The notes under the pieces: model-generated
Seen by the model: the letters and a program-made list of their open reading frames with translations, nothing else
Told to the model about the DNA's origin: nothing
The model's database searches: none
Origin: an uncultured Clostridia bacterium
Lineage (GTDB): Bacteria; Bacillota; Clostridia; TANB77; CAG-508
Direction of reading: 5' to 3'
Length of the DNA stretch: 41,107 nucleotides
Assembly: GCA_944386165.1 (NCBI GenBank)
Contig: CALXAA010000016.1
Span: 1-41,107, forward strand
In this document: positions 26,313-34,827 of the stretch, piece after piece
Layout: the number at the start of each line of letters is the position of its first letter
Numbering within the stretch: the stretch's first letter is position 1
Program-made: the position numbers and the translations under genes

Positions 26313-26882
26313 CTAAATTTCTTTTTTTAAGTTTTCCTCTATTTCATCTTCACATTCTTTCATTGCCTGTAATGTTTTATCTAATAATGTATCTAATTCC
26401 CAGCCTAATTGTTCTGCACCTTTTTTTATAATATCTCTTGAACATCCTGCTGCAAACTTTTTATCTTTAAATTTCTTTTTTAGACTTGAAAGTTCCATAT
26501 CTTTTGTACTTTTTGATGGTCTCATTTTTGCTGCTGCCCAAATTATTCCTGTTAATTCATCTACTGCAAACAAAATTTTCTCCATCTCATGTTCTGGTTT
26601 AATGTCTGAACAAACTCCATATCCATGACTACAAATAGCATGTACCATATCTTCACTTGCATTAATTTCTCTTAATAATTCTGGTGCTTTTTTACAATGT
26701 TCATCTGGATATTGTTCAAAATCAATGTCATGTAATAATCCAACTTCTCCCCAAAATTCTTCATCATATCCTTTTTCTTTTGAAAAATATCTCATAACGC
26801 TTTCAACTGTTAAAGCATGTCTAATATGAAATTCCTCTTTATTATATTTTTTTAATAAATTTATTGCATCTTTTCTTTCCAT
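26313..26882 (-). CDS. HD-domain phosphohydrolase
   Basis: An HD-superfamily metal-dependent phosphohydrolase of 189 residues, starting MERKDAINLLKKYN. The metal site is formed by FHIRHALTVE (His22) and LLHDIDF (HD at 51-52), with a further His in AICSHGYG. The start at 26882 is supported by AAAGGAG nine bases upstream, although an open frame extends further back into a helicase relic. Substrate unknown; such proteins cleave nucleotides or signalling molecules. It is transcribed in the same direction as the two-component genes just downstream. Confidence 0.85.
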   Translation of the reverse strand: MERKDAINLLKKYNKEEFHIRHALTVESVMRYFSKEKGYDEEFWGEVGLLHDIDFEQYPDEHCKKAPELLREINASEDMVHAICSHGYGVCSDIKPEHEMEKILFAVDELTGIIWAAAKMRPSKSTKDMELSSLKKKFKDKKFAAGCSRDIIKKGAEQLGWELDTLLDKTLQAMKECEDEIEENLKKEI

Positions 26883-26901
26883 AACATTTTTCTCCTTTAC
26901 A

Positions 26902-27303
26902 CTAATTTTTCTTTTTATCTCTTTCTTTTTGAATCTCTTCACTATGACGTTTACCATCAACCTCTATTGCTAATAATGGTTTATTTATACTTTCAGAATA
27001 TATTGCAAAATCTAAATGAGAATTATTTACTTCATATGGATTTTCTATATTTTTTATTATCTGCTTATATGAATTTATTTCTTTATACAAATAGTCAAAA
27101 ATACAAACATAAACTTGTTTTTCTCTTTTTCCTTGAAATGTATGTATTGTTCCACATCTTTCTTTTCCGTATTGTTCTCTAAGTATATCTGCTTGAAGTC
27201 TAAATGGCGTTATAATAAATTTATTATTTCTTGTTTGAATTTTTACTGATTTTCCATAGTTCATCGCATATTTTAGATAAAATATAATAGTTTCTTTTTC
27301 CAT
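26902..27303 (-). pseudogene. helicase C-terminal relic (AAA_12/DUF2726 type)
   Basis: A 133-codon frame with parts of a large superfamily I helicase: FIITPFRLQADILREQYGK and GTIHTFQGK (the C-terminal RecA motifs V-VI region), then LDFAIYSESINKPLLAIEVD, GKRHSEEIQKERDKKKN, typical of DUF2726-type ends. The N-terminal half with the Walker A motif is missing, the region between the blocks is shortened, and the frame stops in the middle of the last domain. It is a remnant. The HD-protein gene follows directly. Confidence 0.7.
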
Positions 27304-27357
27304 TAATTACTACATTTTTTATTCTTAAATCTTCACATCGATTATTTTATCATAAAA

Positions 27358-27415
27358 TGTAAGAAATAAGAAGTATTTGTTTTATTTTTTCGACAAATAC
27401 TTCTTATTTCTTACA
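27358..27415. terminator. 23-bp perfect hairpin
   Basis: The arms tgtaagaaataagaagtatt plus tgt and their exact complement are 23 bp with no mismatch, with a 12-nt loop (tttattttttcg). It sits 12 bases past the Yip1-like gene stop at 27427. It is much longer than an ordinary terminator stem and could also be a small palindromic element. Confidence 0.8.
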
Positions 27416-27426
27416 TATTTATTAAT

Positions 27427-28191
27427 TTATAATGATATTCCTAAAAAACTAAATACAAATGCTACAATATAATATATGGCTTCAACTTTTATAAATGCTT
27501 TTATTGAATCTTCTTTTTCTTTAAACATTTCTTTTATTACAAAATACATTAATACTATTGATATAACACTTAATAATGAAGATATAGGACTTACTATTAA
27601 TGTCATTCTACTACTTATAAAAGTTAAAAATCCTAAACATGCTGAAATTACAAGTGGTATTTTTGCAACTGCAACTGCTGTTATTGATTTTGTTAATGGT
27701 TGTTTATTTTCTTTATTTAATAAATGTATAATTATTGCCATTACAAGTACCTTTAATATTGGTGATATTACAGATTTTATTGTTCCTAGTAGACTAAATG
27801 TATAATATTCATACATTAATACATTTAAAATTTGTTTTATTAGTATTATTGCTACCCAAACTCCTACAATAAATATTGCTGTTTTGTAAAATTGATTTTT
27901 ATCATCATCTACTATTTCTTTTATTGTTCCAATTGGTTCTTTGAATAATTTTCCTAAAAGTCCTTTTCCTTTTTGAGCTTCTTCTTTGATGTTCATGTTT
28001 TTTATTTGCTCTTTTGTTTGTTTGAATGTTTCTGCCGCTTCCTTTTTTAGTTCTCCATCACTTTTTGTTTGTTCTTTATTTTCTTCTGTTTGGCTTGTTT
28101 GTGTTGATGTATTGTCTTGTTCTGCTTGGTTTGTTTGCTCTGTTGTAGTATTTGGTTCTTGATCCACATTTTCATTTTTGTTTTCTTCCAT
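27427..28191 (-). CDS. Yip1-like membrane protein with charged N-terminal tail
   Basis: A 254-residue protein. The first 80 residues are hydrophilic and low-complexity (many Glu, Gln, Asn, Thr), with NMNIKEEAQKGKG leading to KLFKEPIGTIKEIV, the short segment typical before the Yip1-like domain. Then come about five membrane helices (approximately 100-120, 130-150, 168-190, 198-218 and 232-252). The family is of unknown function in bacteria. RBS AAGGAGGAATAAA supports the start. It ends at a long hairpin. Confidence 0.75.
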   Translation of the reverse strand: MEENKNENVDQEPNTTTEQTNQAEQDNTSTQTSQTEENKEQTKSDGELKKEAAETFKQTKEQIKNMNIKEEAQKGKGLLGKLFKEPIGTIKEIVDDDKNQFYKTAIFIVGVWVAIILIKQILNVLMYEYYTFSLLGTIKSVISPILKVLVMAIIIHLLNKENKQPLTKSITAVAVAKIPLVISACLGFLTFISSRMTLIVSPISSLLSVISIVLMYFVIKEMFKEKEDSIKAFIKVEAIYYIVAFVFSFLGISL

Positions 28192-28289
28192 TTTTTATTC
28201 CTCCTTATTTATTTTCTCATGCTTATATAATACACTTTTTTAGGACTTTTTTCAATAGTTTTTCTAATTTTAAAACAAAAACTTCATTT

Positions 28290-28820
28290 TTATTTCCATA
28301 AATCATCATTTATATATTTGGTTAATGCCATAATAAAAGCATTTCTTGTTAAGTCAATTCTTGTTACTTCATTTTTTGTTAAAAAGCTAATCCCACCTTT
28401 ACCTTTGCCTAGTTCTTTTCCACTAAATATTTTATCCATAACTTTTCCAAGTTCTGTTTCTTTTATCTCTTCTATATATTTATCTGGAATAGGAAATCCT
28501 TGGCTTGTTCCTATACTTTGTAATCCTTTTGAATCTTCTATTACTACTGCATTTATATCAATCCATTCTCCTAACAAATTTGTAATTCCTGCTTCACTTG
28601 AAATATAAAAATCTGCTTTTATTTGATTTTCTTTTGCATATTTTTTTAAATTTTTAACTCTATTTTTAGCTCCTTGAAGTATTTCCTTATTTATTGGTTG
28701 GTCTCCGACCTCTGAATTTACAGATATTCCTTCTATTTCAACATTATCAAAATATTTTTCAAAGGCTTCCCTTGCTCCTTCTATTTTTCCTGGATTTTTT
28801 GTTCCGATTAGTATTTTCAT
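28290..28820 (-). CDS. inosine/xanthosine triphosphatase (YjjX/DUF84)
   Basis: A 176-residue member of the YjjX (DUF84) family, which hydrolyses ITP and XTP to keep damaged purines out of nucleic acids. Motifs: GTKNPGKIEGAREAF at 6-20, SEVGDQPINKEILQGAKNR, SEAGI, LGKGKGGISFLTKN and the helix TRNAFIMALTKY. Length is normal. The ribosome binding site AAGGAG lies inside the last codons of the surface-protein relic upstream. Confidence 0.92.
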   Translation of the reverse strand: MKILIGTKNPGKIEGAREAFEKYFDNVEIEGISVNSEVGDQPINKEILQGAKNRVKNLKKYAKENQIKADFYISSEAGITNLLGEWIDINAVVIEDSKGLQSIGTSQGFPIPDKYIEEIKETELGKVMDKIFSGKELGKGKGGISFLTKNEVTRIDLTRNAFIMALTKYINDDLWK

Positions 28821-28825
28821 TTATT

Positions 28826-29014
28826 TTACATCTCCTTACTATGTTTTTTTCTCACTTTTAAGTAAAACACTACTACTAAAATAGCTATCACAATTGATAT
28901 TATTAAAATAATAGTTTTTAATCTTGTTTTTGGTAATGTTTCTGTTACTGTAGTACTTTCTATCTCATTTGCATTAGATATATTACCATGGCTGTAATAA
29001 ACATAATCTTTTTC
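28826..29014 (-). pseudogene. 3' relic of a surface protein with LPxT-like sorting end
   Basis: An open frame without a start codon ends just before the ITPase gene. It reads TETLPKTR, then a hydrophobic helix of about 18 residues (IILIISIVIAILVVVFYL) and the charged tail KVRKKHSKEM: the shape of a cell-wall sorting signal (LPxTG, helix, basic tail), but with Arg in place of the Gly. The upstream part of the gene is missing; the frame is closed near the stop of the radical SAM gene. This is the end of a lost surface protein. Confidence 0.65.
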
Positions 29015-29016
29015 TG

Positions 29017-30096
29017 TTATCTAATCATTTCATCACCATTTGTTAAATCTCCATGAAAACCATAAATCTGCTTACACAATGGCTTTTCTCTTTTTCCACC
29101 TGGTACTACTACCCTTTCCAAATCTTCATAAATACTATGAAATTTTATTCCATATTTCTCCATTGTTTCTGTACTTATCTCTTTAAATGCAGGACATGGT
29201 AATATTGTTCCGTCATATTTAATATCCAGTTTTTCTGTACCAGCTGTACATAGATGAGATATTTTTCCATTTAGTGGAATTCCAATTCTGACATTTCCAG
29301 TAAATTGTTTTCTTGCATTATTCAATATGGTAGAAAATTCTTTTAATTCCTCGTCATTTAACATTAATTCCTCTTTATTCTCTCTTCCTCTTCCTTGTGG
29401 CACAAAATTTAGAATACTAATATTTCTTACTCCTGCTATTTCTAAGCAATCCATAATATCTGGTAACTGTTTATAATTTGGCTTCATTGGAATAAAGTGC
29501 ACATCAACATTTAGTCCTGCTGTTCTAGCTCTTATTAACGAATCCATCAAGCTTGTTATCAAACCTTTTCTTCCCATTAATTCATTATCAGTTATTTCTT
29601 CAAATGCCTGCCAGTCAAACACAATCTTGTCTAATCCTATTTCTTTTAATTTTTCACACTCTTGTCTTGTTATCCCATCAAATTTTTTTGGTTCTAACCA
29701 TCTATCATAATATGCTTTTACATTTCTTTTTAATCTTTCATTCCATGGTTCATGTACTTCTATTTTCTGTAAGTCTTGTTTATATTTATTTTTTATATAT
29801 TTTATCATTTCTGTTGGCATTGCAGATGCTCTTTTTATTCCACTAGTAAATATTACTGTTCTAATTCCATTGTTTTTACAAAACTGGGCCATTTCAAATA
29901 AATCTGGATGCAAAAATGGTTCTCCTCCAGAAATTGATAATTCTTCTATTCCTCCTTGATTTAAAAAATAAATTACTGTCTTTTTAAATTGTTCACATGT
30001 AATTATTGTTTGTTTGTCTTGTGATGAATTTGAAGAGCAAAACTTACAATTATTAGGACATGTTTGTATTATTTCAAAACATAAATCTTTTAGCAT
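29017..30096 (-). CDS. radical SAM protein (partial SPASM/twitch-like C-terminus)
   Basis: A 359-residue radical SAM enzyme. The [4Fe-4S]-SAM site is Cys13, Cys17 and Cys20 (CPNNCKFC, the CxxxCxxC motif), followed by SISGGEPFLHPD at about 55-66. The C-terminal part has further Cys residues in HLCTAG, LPCPAF and PLCKQIYG, which suggest a second, auxiliary Fe-S cluster as in SPASM/twitch proteins. The nearest relatives modify peptides or act as maturases, but no precursor peptide is evident nearby. RBS AGGAG is present. It stands alone, with relics on both sides. Confidence 0.85.
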   Translation of the reverse strand: MLKDLCFEIIQTCPNNCKFCSSNSSQDKQTIITCEQFKKTVIYFLNQGGIEELSISGGEPFLHPDLFEMAQFCKNNGIRTVIFTSGIKRASAMPTEMIKYIKNKYKQDLQKIEVHEPWNERLKRNVKAYYDRWLEPKKFDGITRQECEKLKEIGLDKIVFDWQAFEEITDNELMGRKGLITSLMDSLIRARTAGLNVDVHFIPMKPNYKQLPDIMDCLEIAGVRNISILNFVPQGRGRENKEELMLNDEELKEFSTILNNARKQFTGNVRIGIPLNGKISHLCTAGTEKLDIKYDGTILPCPAFKEISTETMEKYGIKFHSIYEDLERVVVPGGKREKPLCKQIYGFHGDLTNGDEMIR

Positions 30097-30263
30097 TTTT
30101 TTCTCCTAATTATTTTAATTTTATTTCTAAACTATATCACAATTTTATATTTTCCTCAATAAATTCGGTAAAATTCTCATTAAATTATTAAGTTTCAATC
30201 TCAATAATATGGTACAGCAAAAACAAAATTATCATTAATTCAAATTTTTTGCTCTATAAGATT

Positions 30264-30297
30264 TATATTACGAATTTTTCGATTTTTTCGTAATATA
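30264..30297. repeat. hairpin related to the fic-downstream array
   Basis: An 11-bp perfect stem (tatattacgaa/ttcgtaatata) with a T-rich loop containing cgatttttt. It lies downstream of a fic start relic and resembles the 40-bp units downstream of the intact fic gene. The remainder of the gene-free stretch 30097-30507 is AT-rich, with the fic relic and a terminator. Confidence 0.75.
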
Positions 30298-30302
30298 GAA
30301 AC

Positions 30303-30335
30303 CTATTCACCTGATTTATATTCTTCTAACTTCAT
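30303..30335 (-). pseudogene. fic start relic
   Basis: An ATG at 30335 with GGAGG in the normal place reads MKLEEYKSGE and then TAG. The first nine codons and the upstream region equal the start of the intact Fic gene (37673). Only the 5' end remains. Confidence 0.85.
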
Positions 30336-30465
30336 TTATATCGCCTCCTTCAACATCTTATATAAATGCAAAAATCTTTGCGAACATTTGTATTGTATCA
30401 TGTTTTTTTATATATTCAATCCTTTTCACAAAATTTGTAAAGTTTTAAATTTATTTTTATAAAAT

Positions 30466-30501
30466 ATAAAGCACGGAAATTAACCAAAATCCGTGCTTTA
30501 T
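30466..30501. terminator. duplicated terminator hairpin (copy B)
   Basis: A 12-bp stem (ataaagcacgga/tccgtgctttat) with a 12-nt loop, a few bases past the ATPase relic stop. The same hairpin occurs at 37828-37857 upstream of the intact fic gene. Confidence 0.88.
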
Positions 30502-30507
30502 ATAAAC

Positions 30508-30927
30508 TCATTTTTCAAATTCATTCTTTCTACTTTTAAAGAAGTCATAGAAATATCTTATATTTTCAAGTTCACTCCATTTTTGAACTTTATATTCTTT
30601 TGTATCTAAATTATATATTTTGGCATTTAAAATTCCTAACATAAAAGGTGAATGAGTTGCAATTATAAATTGAATGCCTAAATATCTTGCCATTTTATTT
30701 ATTTCTTCTGCAAGTTTTACTTGATTTTGTGGAGATAATGAAACTTCTGGCTCATCCAATAAATACAAATTATCTGGTTCAATATTATCTTCTAAAATTT
30801 GCATTGTTGTTTCTCCATTAGAATATTTATCTTGCGAAAATTCAAACCTTTCAATTTGCTTTTTTCCTTCTTTTGTTTCCAAAAATTCTTTTGCATTTTG
30901 CAAACCTCTTTCTCTAGCTAAATTTGA
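30508..30927 (-). pseudogene. AAA-family ATPase 3' relic (copy of 39846-40661)
   Basis: The last 131 codons match the C-terminal half of the intact ATPase at 39846-40661 with about 118 identities by eye (13 differences), and similarity extends upstream to SNLARERG at 30927. It keeps the signature-like SQDKYSNGETTM, Walker B LYLLDEPEVSLS and H-loop IIATHSPF, but the Walker A half is missing. Its upstream edge runs directly into a cutA fragment in another frame. A TTG at 30903 could start a short protein but it would lack the P-loop. Confidence 0.85.
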
Positions 30928-31097
30928 ATAAAAAACTCTGGTTCTCTTTCAATTTTTCCTTTCCACCAATACGAACTATTTATATTTATTACTTGGCAAC
31001 AACAAACTAACCTTTTTTCTAATAATGTCTCTATTATCTTGTCAGCAATTTCTTTTTTATTACATGCTGTTGTAATTATACAATATTCTTTTTCCAT
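30918..31097 (-). pseudogene. cutA: cutA 5' relic
   Basis: ATG at 31097 with GGAGTG upstream opens a 59-codon frame reading EYCIITTACNKKEIADKIIE, then TLLEKRLVCCCQV, SSYWWKGKIEREPEF and a TAG. This is the N-terminal half of CutA (about 105 residues), the trimeric divalent-cation tolerance protein: the SIYxWKGKIE motif is clear. After EREPEFF the sequence passes into the ATPase relic, so an illegitimate join removed the second half of cutA and the first half of the ATPase. Confidence 0.78.
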
Positions 31098-31206
31098 AAT
31101 CTTACACTCCTAACTTTATGCCTACACTATATCACAGATTTACATTTTCCTCAACAAAATTAGCAAAATTCGCATTAAATATATTGGATTATTTTGTATA
31201 AAAAAT

Positions 31207-31228
31207 AAAGCACCTTTACAGGCACTTT
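31207..31228 (-). terminator. weak terminator hairpin
   Basis: Stem aaagcacc/ggcacttt with two wobble pairs and a 6-nt loop, followed on the minus strand by TATTTTTTATAC. It could end transcription from the sulfur gene pair (31631-32844). Confidence 0.55.
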
Positions 31229-31372
31229 ACTTAGGATTCTCTTTAACTTTAAAATTTTAATAAATTCATATGTTCATCAACATACAACCATATCATATGG
31301 AGTACCCAGCATAGATATATAATCTCTGCAATCCACTCACATCAACTATTATATCAATTTTCAAATTTCATT

Positions 31373-31546
31373 TTATATGTTTCCACACTCCATATCTAAA
31401 ACAACCTTAACATGAATTTCAGAATTTTGTACTTTTTCTAGTCCAAATCTACCTCTTTTATGAAACATTATTGTATCTTGAAAGCTAGTAAATTCAAGTA
31501 TTATTGGCAACTCTTTAACTCTAGCAACGCACAGACTTCCACATGA
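31373..31546 (-). pseudogene. unrecognised coding relic
   Basis: A 57-codon open frame without a start codon reads VKELPIILEFTSFQDTIMFH, then KRGRFGLEKV, EIHVKVVLDME. The composition is protein-like, with alternating strand-like segments, but I recognise no family. It lies in the gene-free stretch 31098-31630, whose remaining bases show only the weak hairpin. Confidence 0.3.
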
Positions 31547-31630
31547 CTAGTTTGTATATTATGTCTAATTAGTTTTAATATGTATTTGTGCAACTGACTA
31601 CTTCATAATATCTACTATAATGTTTTAATT

Positions 31631-32137
31631 TTAACTGTCTAGTAATTTTTCTAACTCTGTTAAAGATTTATTTATATATTTTCTATTTATACCTATTATA
31701 GGAATATTTAATTCTTTTGTATTTTCATATAATTCTTGCATAAACAGCCCCATTCTTTTTTCCATTCCTTTATTTGTATATATATAATTTACACAACAAG
31801 ATGGCGACTGCTCTATTCCCAATATTGCTACTATCTCATAATTTGATTCTATTAAATTTTTTATTTGATTAGTAACTTTATTAGCTAAAGTCTTGCAATG
31901 CTCATTGAACTCTTTAGTATTGTATTTAGTAATCCCTTTAGGTTCACGAATTAAACTATTCTTAAATTCTGTTTCTGCACAAGGCATTTGAATAATATTG
32001 ATATCATGATCAAGAATTAAATCCATAAATGGTCTTATCGAACTTTTCCATTCATATTTCACTATTCCCTGAGCTTGATATGCTTGTGCCATTAAACAAA
32101 ATGGAATAAAAATAAACTTTTTACTTCTATTATCCAT
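31631..32137 (-). CDS. TudS-related putative desulfidase
   Basis: A 168-residue protein related to TudS (DUF523-like) thiouracil desulfidases, which remove sulfur from thiolated bases with a [4Fe-5S] cluster. The three expected cluster Cys residues are Cys14 (PFCLMAQAYQAQG), Cys53 (IQMPCAETEF) and Cys114 (EQSPSC, followed by Cys115). It matches what I recall as the CD3072-like TudS-related family. Its start overlaps the stop of the PP-loop gene upstream, so the two proteins should be made together. Substrate unknown. Confidence 0.75.
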   Translation of the reverse strand: MDNRSKKFIFIPFCLMAQAYQAQGIVKYEWKSSIRPFMDLILDHDINIIQMPCAETEFKNSLIREPKGITKYNTKEFNEHCKTLANKVTNQIKNLIESNYEIVAILGIEQSPSCCVNYIYTNKGMEKRMGLFMQELYENTKELNIPIIGINRKYINKSLTELEKLLDS

Positions 32138-32844
32138 TATAAATATTTCTCCTTGAAATCTATATTTTTATATGTTTCTATAATTCTTTCAATTTTAGGA
32201 TAAAGTTCTTTCATATAAACATTTAAACAGCCTTCTAAAATATCATCATTCATTGAACCATTTAATATTGGCATTCCAAGTAAACATTGGCATTCGTTCA
32301 TTTTGGGTACAAATCCGTTAGCCAGTATTTGATTTTTTATAGAATAATCATATGTTTCATTTAACACTGGAAAAATAATTTCTAAATTAAAATTTTCAAA
32401 TAATTTTTTAAACTCATTTATCATAGTTTCTTGTTCTATAGCAAAAAGTTGACTTTTTCTTGCACCATCAACTACTAATTTTACATTTTCTTTTTTACAT
32501 ATAATTATTGAGAGTATATACATGGATAAACGGCAAGCTAAACAATTAAATTGTGAAATAGTTATATTACCAAATTTTTGATTTATGTAATTTGTATCAT
32601 AATTATAGAATGAACAAATCAATTCTCTAAATATTGCATCAGTTTTTTTAATACCAATTATATTAACTTTATCTTCGCCAAATTTATTTTTTATTTTCTT
32701 TGCTCCTATTAATACATTTTTACTTTTCAGTTCTTGACCATTATCAAATGTTACAAGATTAACTCTATACCCTTTATTTAACATTATTAAAGTTGATAAA
32801 AACGAGTCTTTTCCTCCTGAAAAAAGTATCAAAACATCTTTCAT
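32137..32844 (-). CDS. PP-loop ATPase (adenine nucleotide alpha-hydrolase family)
   Basis: A 235-residue PP-loop ATPase: FSGGKDSFLS at 8-17 binds ATP pyrophosphate to adenylate a substrate. Four Cys residues form two pairs, CLAC (101-104) and CQC (185-187), as in Zn- or Fe-S-containing relatives such as QueC and thiolation enzymes of the TtcA type; there is no full QueC signature. The gene overlaps the TudS-like gene by one base, and the pair suggests sulfur transfer or removal on a nucleoside or nucleobase. It is followed upstream by the serine recombinase, so it may be cargo of a mobile element. Confidence 0.8.
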   Translation of the reverse strand: MKDVLILFSGGKDSFLSTLIMLNKGYRVNLVTFDNGQELKSKNVLIGAKKIKNKFGEDKVNIIGIKKTDAIFRELICSFYNYDTNYINQKFGNITISQFNCLACRLSMYILSIIICKKENVKLVVDGARKSQLFAIEQETMINEFKKLFENFNLEIIFPVLNETYDYSIKNQILANGFVPKMNECQCLLGMPILNGSMNDDILEGCLNVYMKELYPKIERIIETYKNIDFKEKYL

Positions 32845-33072
32845 TGTTACACAAAAATCTCCTTTCTTTTGTTAATATCATATACAACCAATACCACTAG
32901 ACCTTGTATGTGGAAACATATACTACTAAAACAACCTATCATATTTTTGAAGTGTTTTTTTATAAAACTTCGCTATTTTTGACTATTTTTTTGGCTTTTT
33001 TTAACACCCTATGTATAGTTGATTTTCCCTTATTTTATAAGGACTTAACGCAATTTTAACAGACACACACAT

Positions 33073-34758
33073 TCAACATGTGTGGTCGCTCATCTGTAGA
33101 TTTTTTTCGTGAATATCGTTGCTTGTCTGTAGATAATCCTCATAATTTACTTTGCTCTCATTTTTTAGTACAAAAGTTACTTGTTTTGGATCTGCTTTAT
33201 CTTTTTCATCATATCCACCAATTATAACTTGTTTTACTAAAATTTCAAAAGCATCTTTATCAAATTCTGTTATAATTTCTCCGTTTTCAAGATATCGTTT
33301 TAGCTTATTTAGACTAAGTTTTCTGTTTGTTTTGTTTCTTTCATCTATCACTAATTTTTCTTGTTTTAAATTTAACTGTTCGATTTGATTTTGTATTTTC
33401 TCTTTTCTCTCTAAGAATGTTTCTCTGTCAATGGCATTTTCTAAACTTAAATCAACTAATTTATTCATTTTTGATTTTAGTTTTTCTTTTTCTGTTTCAA
33501 TATTTTCTATTAACTTACTCGATGAGTTCTCAGTAATAATGTTGTTTATTTTTGTTATAAATTTATTTACAATATCACCTTTGTTACTACATAATATTTT
33601 GTATACATCTACAAAACAATTTTCTATTACTGTTTCTCTCATTGCTTTGCATTTAGGACATTCTTGTTTTCCTCTTTTAACAAAGTTCATACAATGCCAT
33701 ACAGGTGTCTCATTTTTAGTTTTTGAATTCCAGTTTCTTCTTGTTAAAACAGTTCCACAAAATCCACAATAAATTCTACTACTAAATGGATATTTTCTAC
33801 TATAATTACCTCTTCTTTTTCCTTTGCTTCTTGAACCTGCTCTTTTTTCTAATATTTGTTGTACTTTATCAAATAGTTCTGGCTCAATTATTGCTGTATG
33901 ATGTTCTTTAATATAATACTGATTTTCTTCTCCCATATTGATTACTCGTTTATGTGTTATAGGGTCTGTTGTATATGTCTTTCCTTGCAAAACATCTCCT
34001 TTGTATTTTTCGTTTTTCAGTATTCTTCTAACTGTTGAATCACTCCATCTTGTTAGTCCTTTTGGTGTTAGATATTTCATGTTTGTTAATTTTCTTGCAA
34101 TTATACTTGAACCTACACCTTGTGCATATCTATTAAAAATATATTTTACTATTTCTGCTTCCTCTTGATTGATAGATATACTTTTGTTTTCTTTGTCATA
34201 AGTATAACCCAAACATCCATTATATCCAATTAGTTCTCCTCTTTGTTGTTTCATTTTTAGCCCTAGCTTTACATGTGATGATATTGTTTCACTTTCTTGT
34301 TGTGCTACTGAACTTAGTATTGTTAATAGTAATTCTCCTGCCATTTCTAGAGTATTAATATTTTCTTCTTCAAATAGAATTGCTACATTTTTCTCTTTTA
34401 GCATTCTTACATATTTCAGAGTATCTAGTGTATTTCTTGCAAATCTTGATATTGATTTTGTTAGTATTAAATCAATTTTTTCGTTCATACTATCTTGTAT
34501 CATTCTCATAAAATTACTTCGTTTGTAATCTTGTGTTCCTGATATTGATTCATCTGCATATACTTCTACAAAAGACCATTCCATATTTTTTGATATTTTT
34601 TCATTGTAGTATTTTACTTGTGATTCAAAACTGTTTAATTGGTCTTCTGAATCTGTGCTTACTCTTGCATATGCTGCTACTTTTAGTTTTCTATTTATTT
34701 GTAGCCCTGTAGTTCTATCTATTCTACCTTGTATTTTCTCTATAACTTGAACTTCCAT
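33073..34758 (-). CDS. large serine recombinase (TnpX/integrase type)
   Basis: A 561-residue large serine recombinase. The catalytic domain starts with VAAYARVSTDSEDQ (nucleophile Ser34) and continues with the SISRFARNTLD motif; the recombinase domain (GYTYDKENKSISINQEEAEI) is followed by a zinc ribbon with CGFCG and a later C-x2-C pair, and a coiled coil near 415-475 (many Lys/Glu). This is the integrase of an integrative element or of the transposon-like type. RBS GGAGGATTA supports the start. Its stop lies in a small inverted repeat (ACACATGTTGAATGTGT), common near attachment sites. Confidence 0.95.
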   Translation of the reverse strand: MEVQVIEKIQGRIDRTTGLQINRKLKVAAYARVSTDSEDQLNSFESQVKYYNEKISKNMEWSFVEVYADESISGTQDYKRSNFMRMIQDSMNEKIDLILTKSISRFARNTLDTLKYVRMLKEKNVAILFEEENINTLEMAGELLLTILSSVAQQESETISSHVKLGLKMKQQRGELIGYNGCLGYTYDKENKSISINQEEAEIVKYIFNRYAQGVGSSIIARKLTNMKYLTPKGLTRWSDSTVRRILKNEKYKGDVLQGKTYTTDPITHKRVINMGEENQYYIKEHHTAIIEPELFDKVQQILEKRAGSRSKGKRRGNYSRKYPFSSRIYCGFCGTVLTRRNWNSKTKNETPVWHCMNFVKRGKQECPKCKAMRETVIENCFVDVYKILCSNKGDIVNKFITKINNIITENSSSKLIENIETEKEKLKSKMNKLVDLSLENAIDRETFLERKEKIQNQIEQLNLKQEKLVIDERNKTNRKLSLNKLKRYLENGEIITEFDKDAFEILVKQVIIGGYDEKDKADPKQVTFVLKNESKVNYEDYLQTSNDIHEKNLQMSDHTC

Positions 34759-34827
34759 TAATCCTCCATTCTGTTAGAGAGAACCCTGCCAAAGATTATA
34801 CACTATTTAAAAGTTAAAATCAATCTC

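Noticed and set aside
33060..33090. Attachment site at the recombinase stop
   Set aside because: There is a short inverted repeat, but without an empty site or second end I cannot assign attL/attR.
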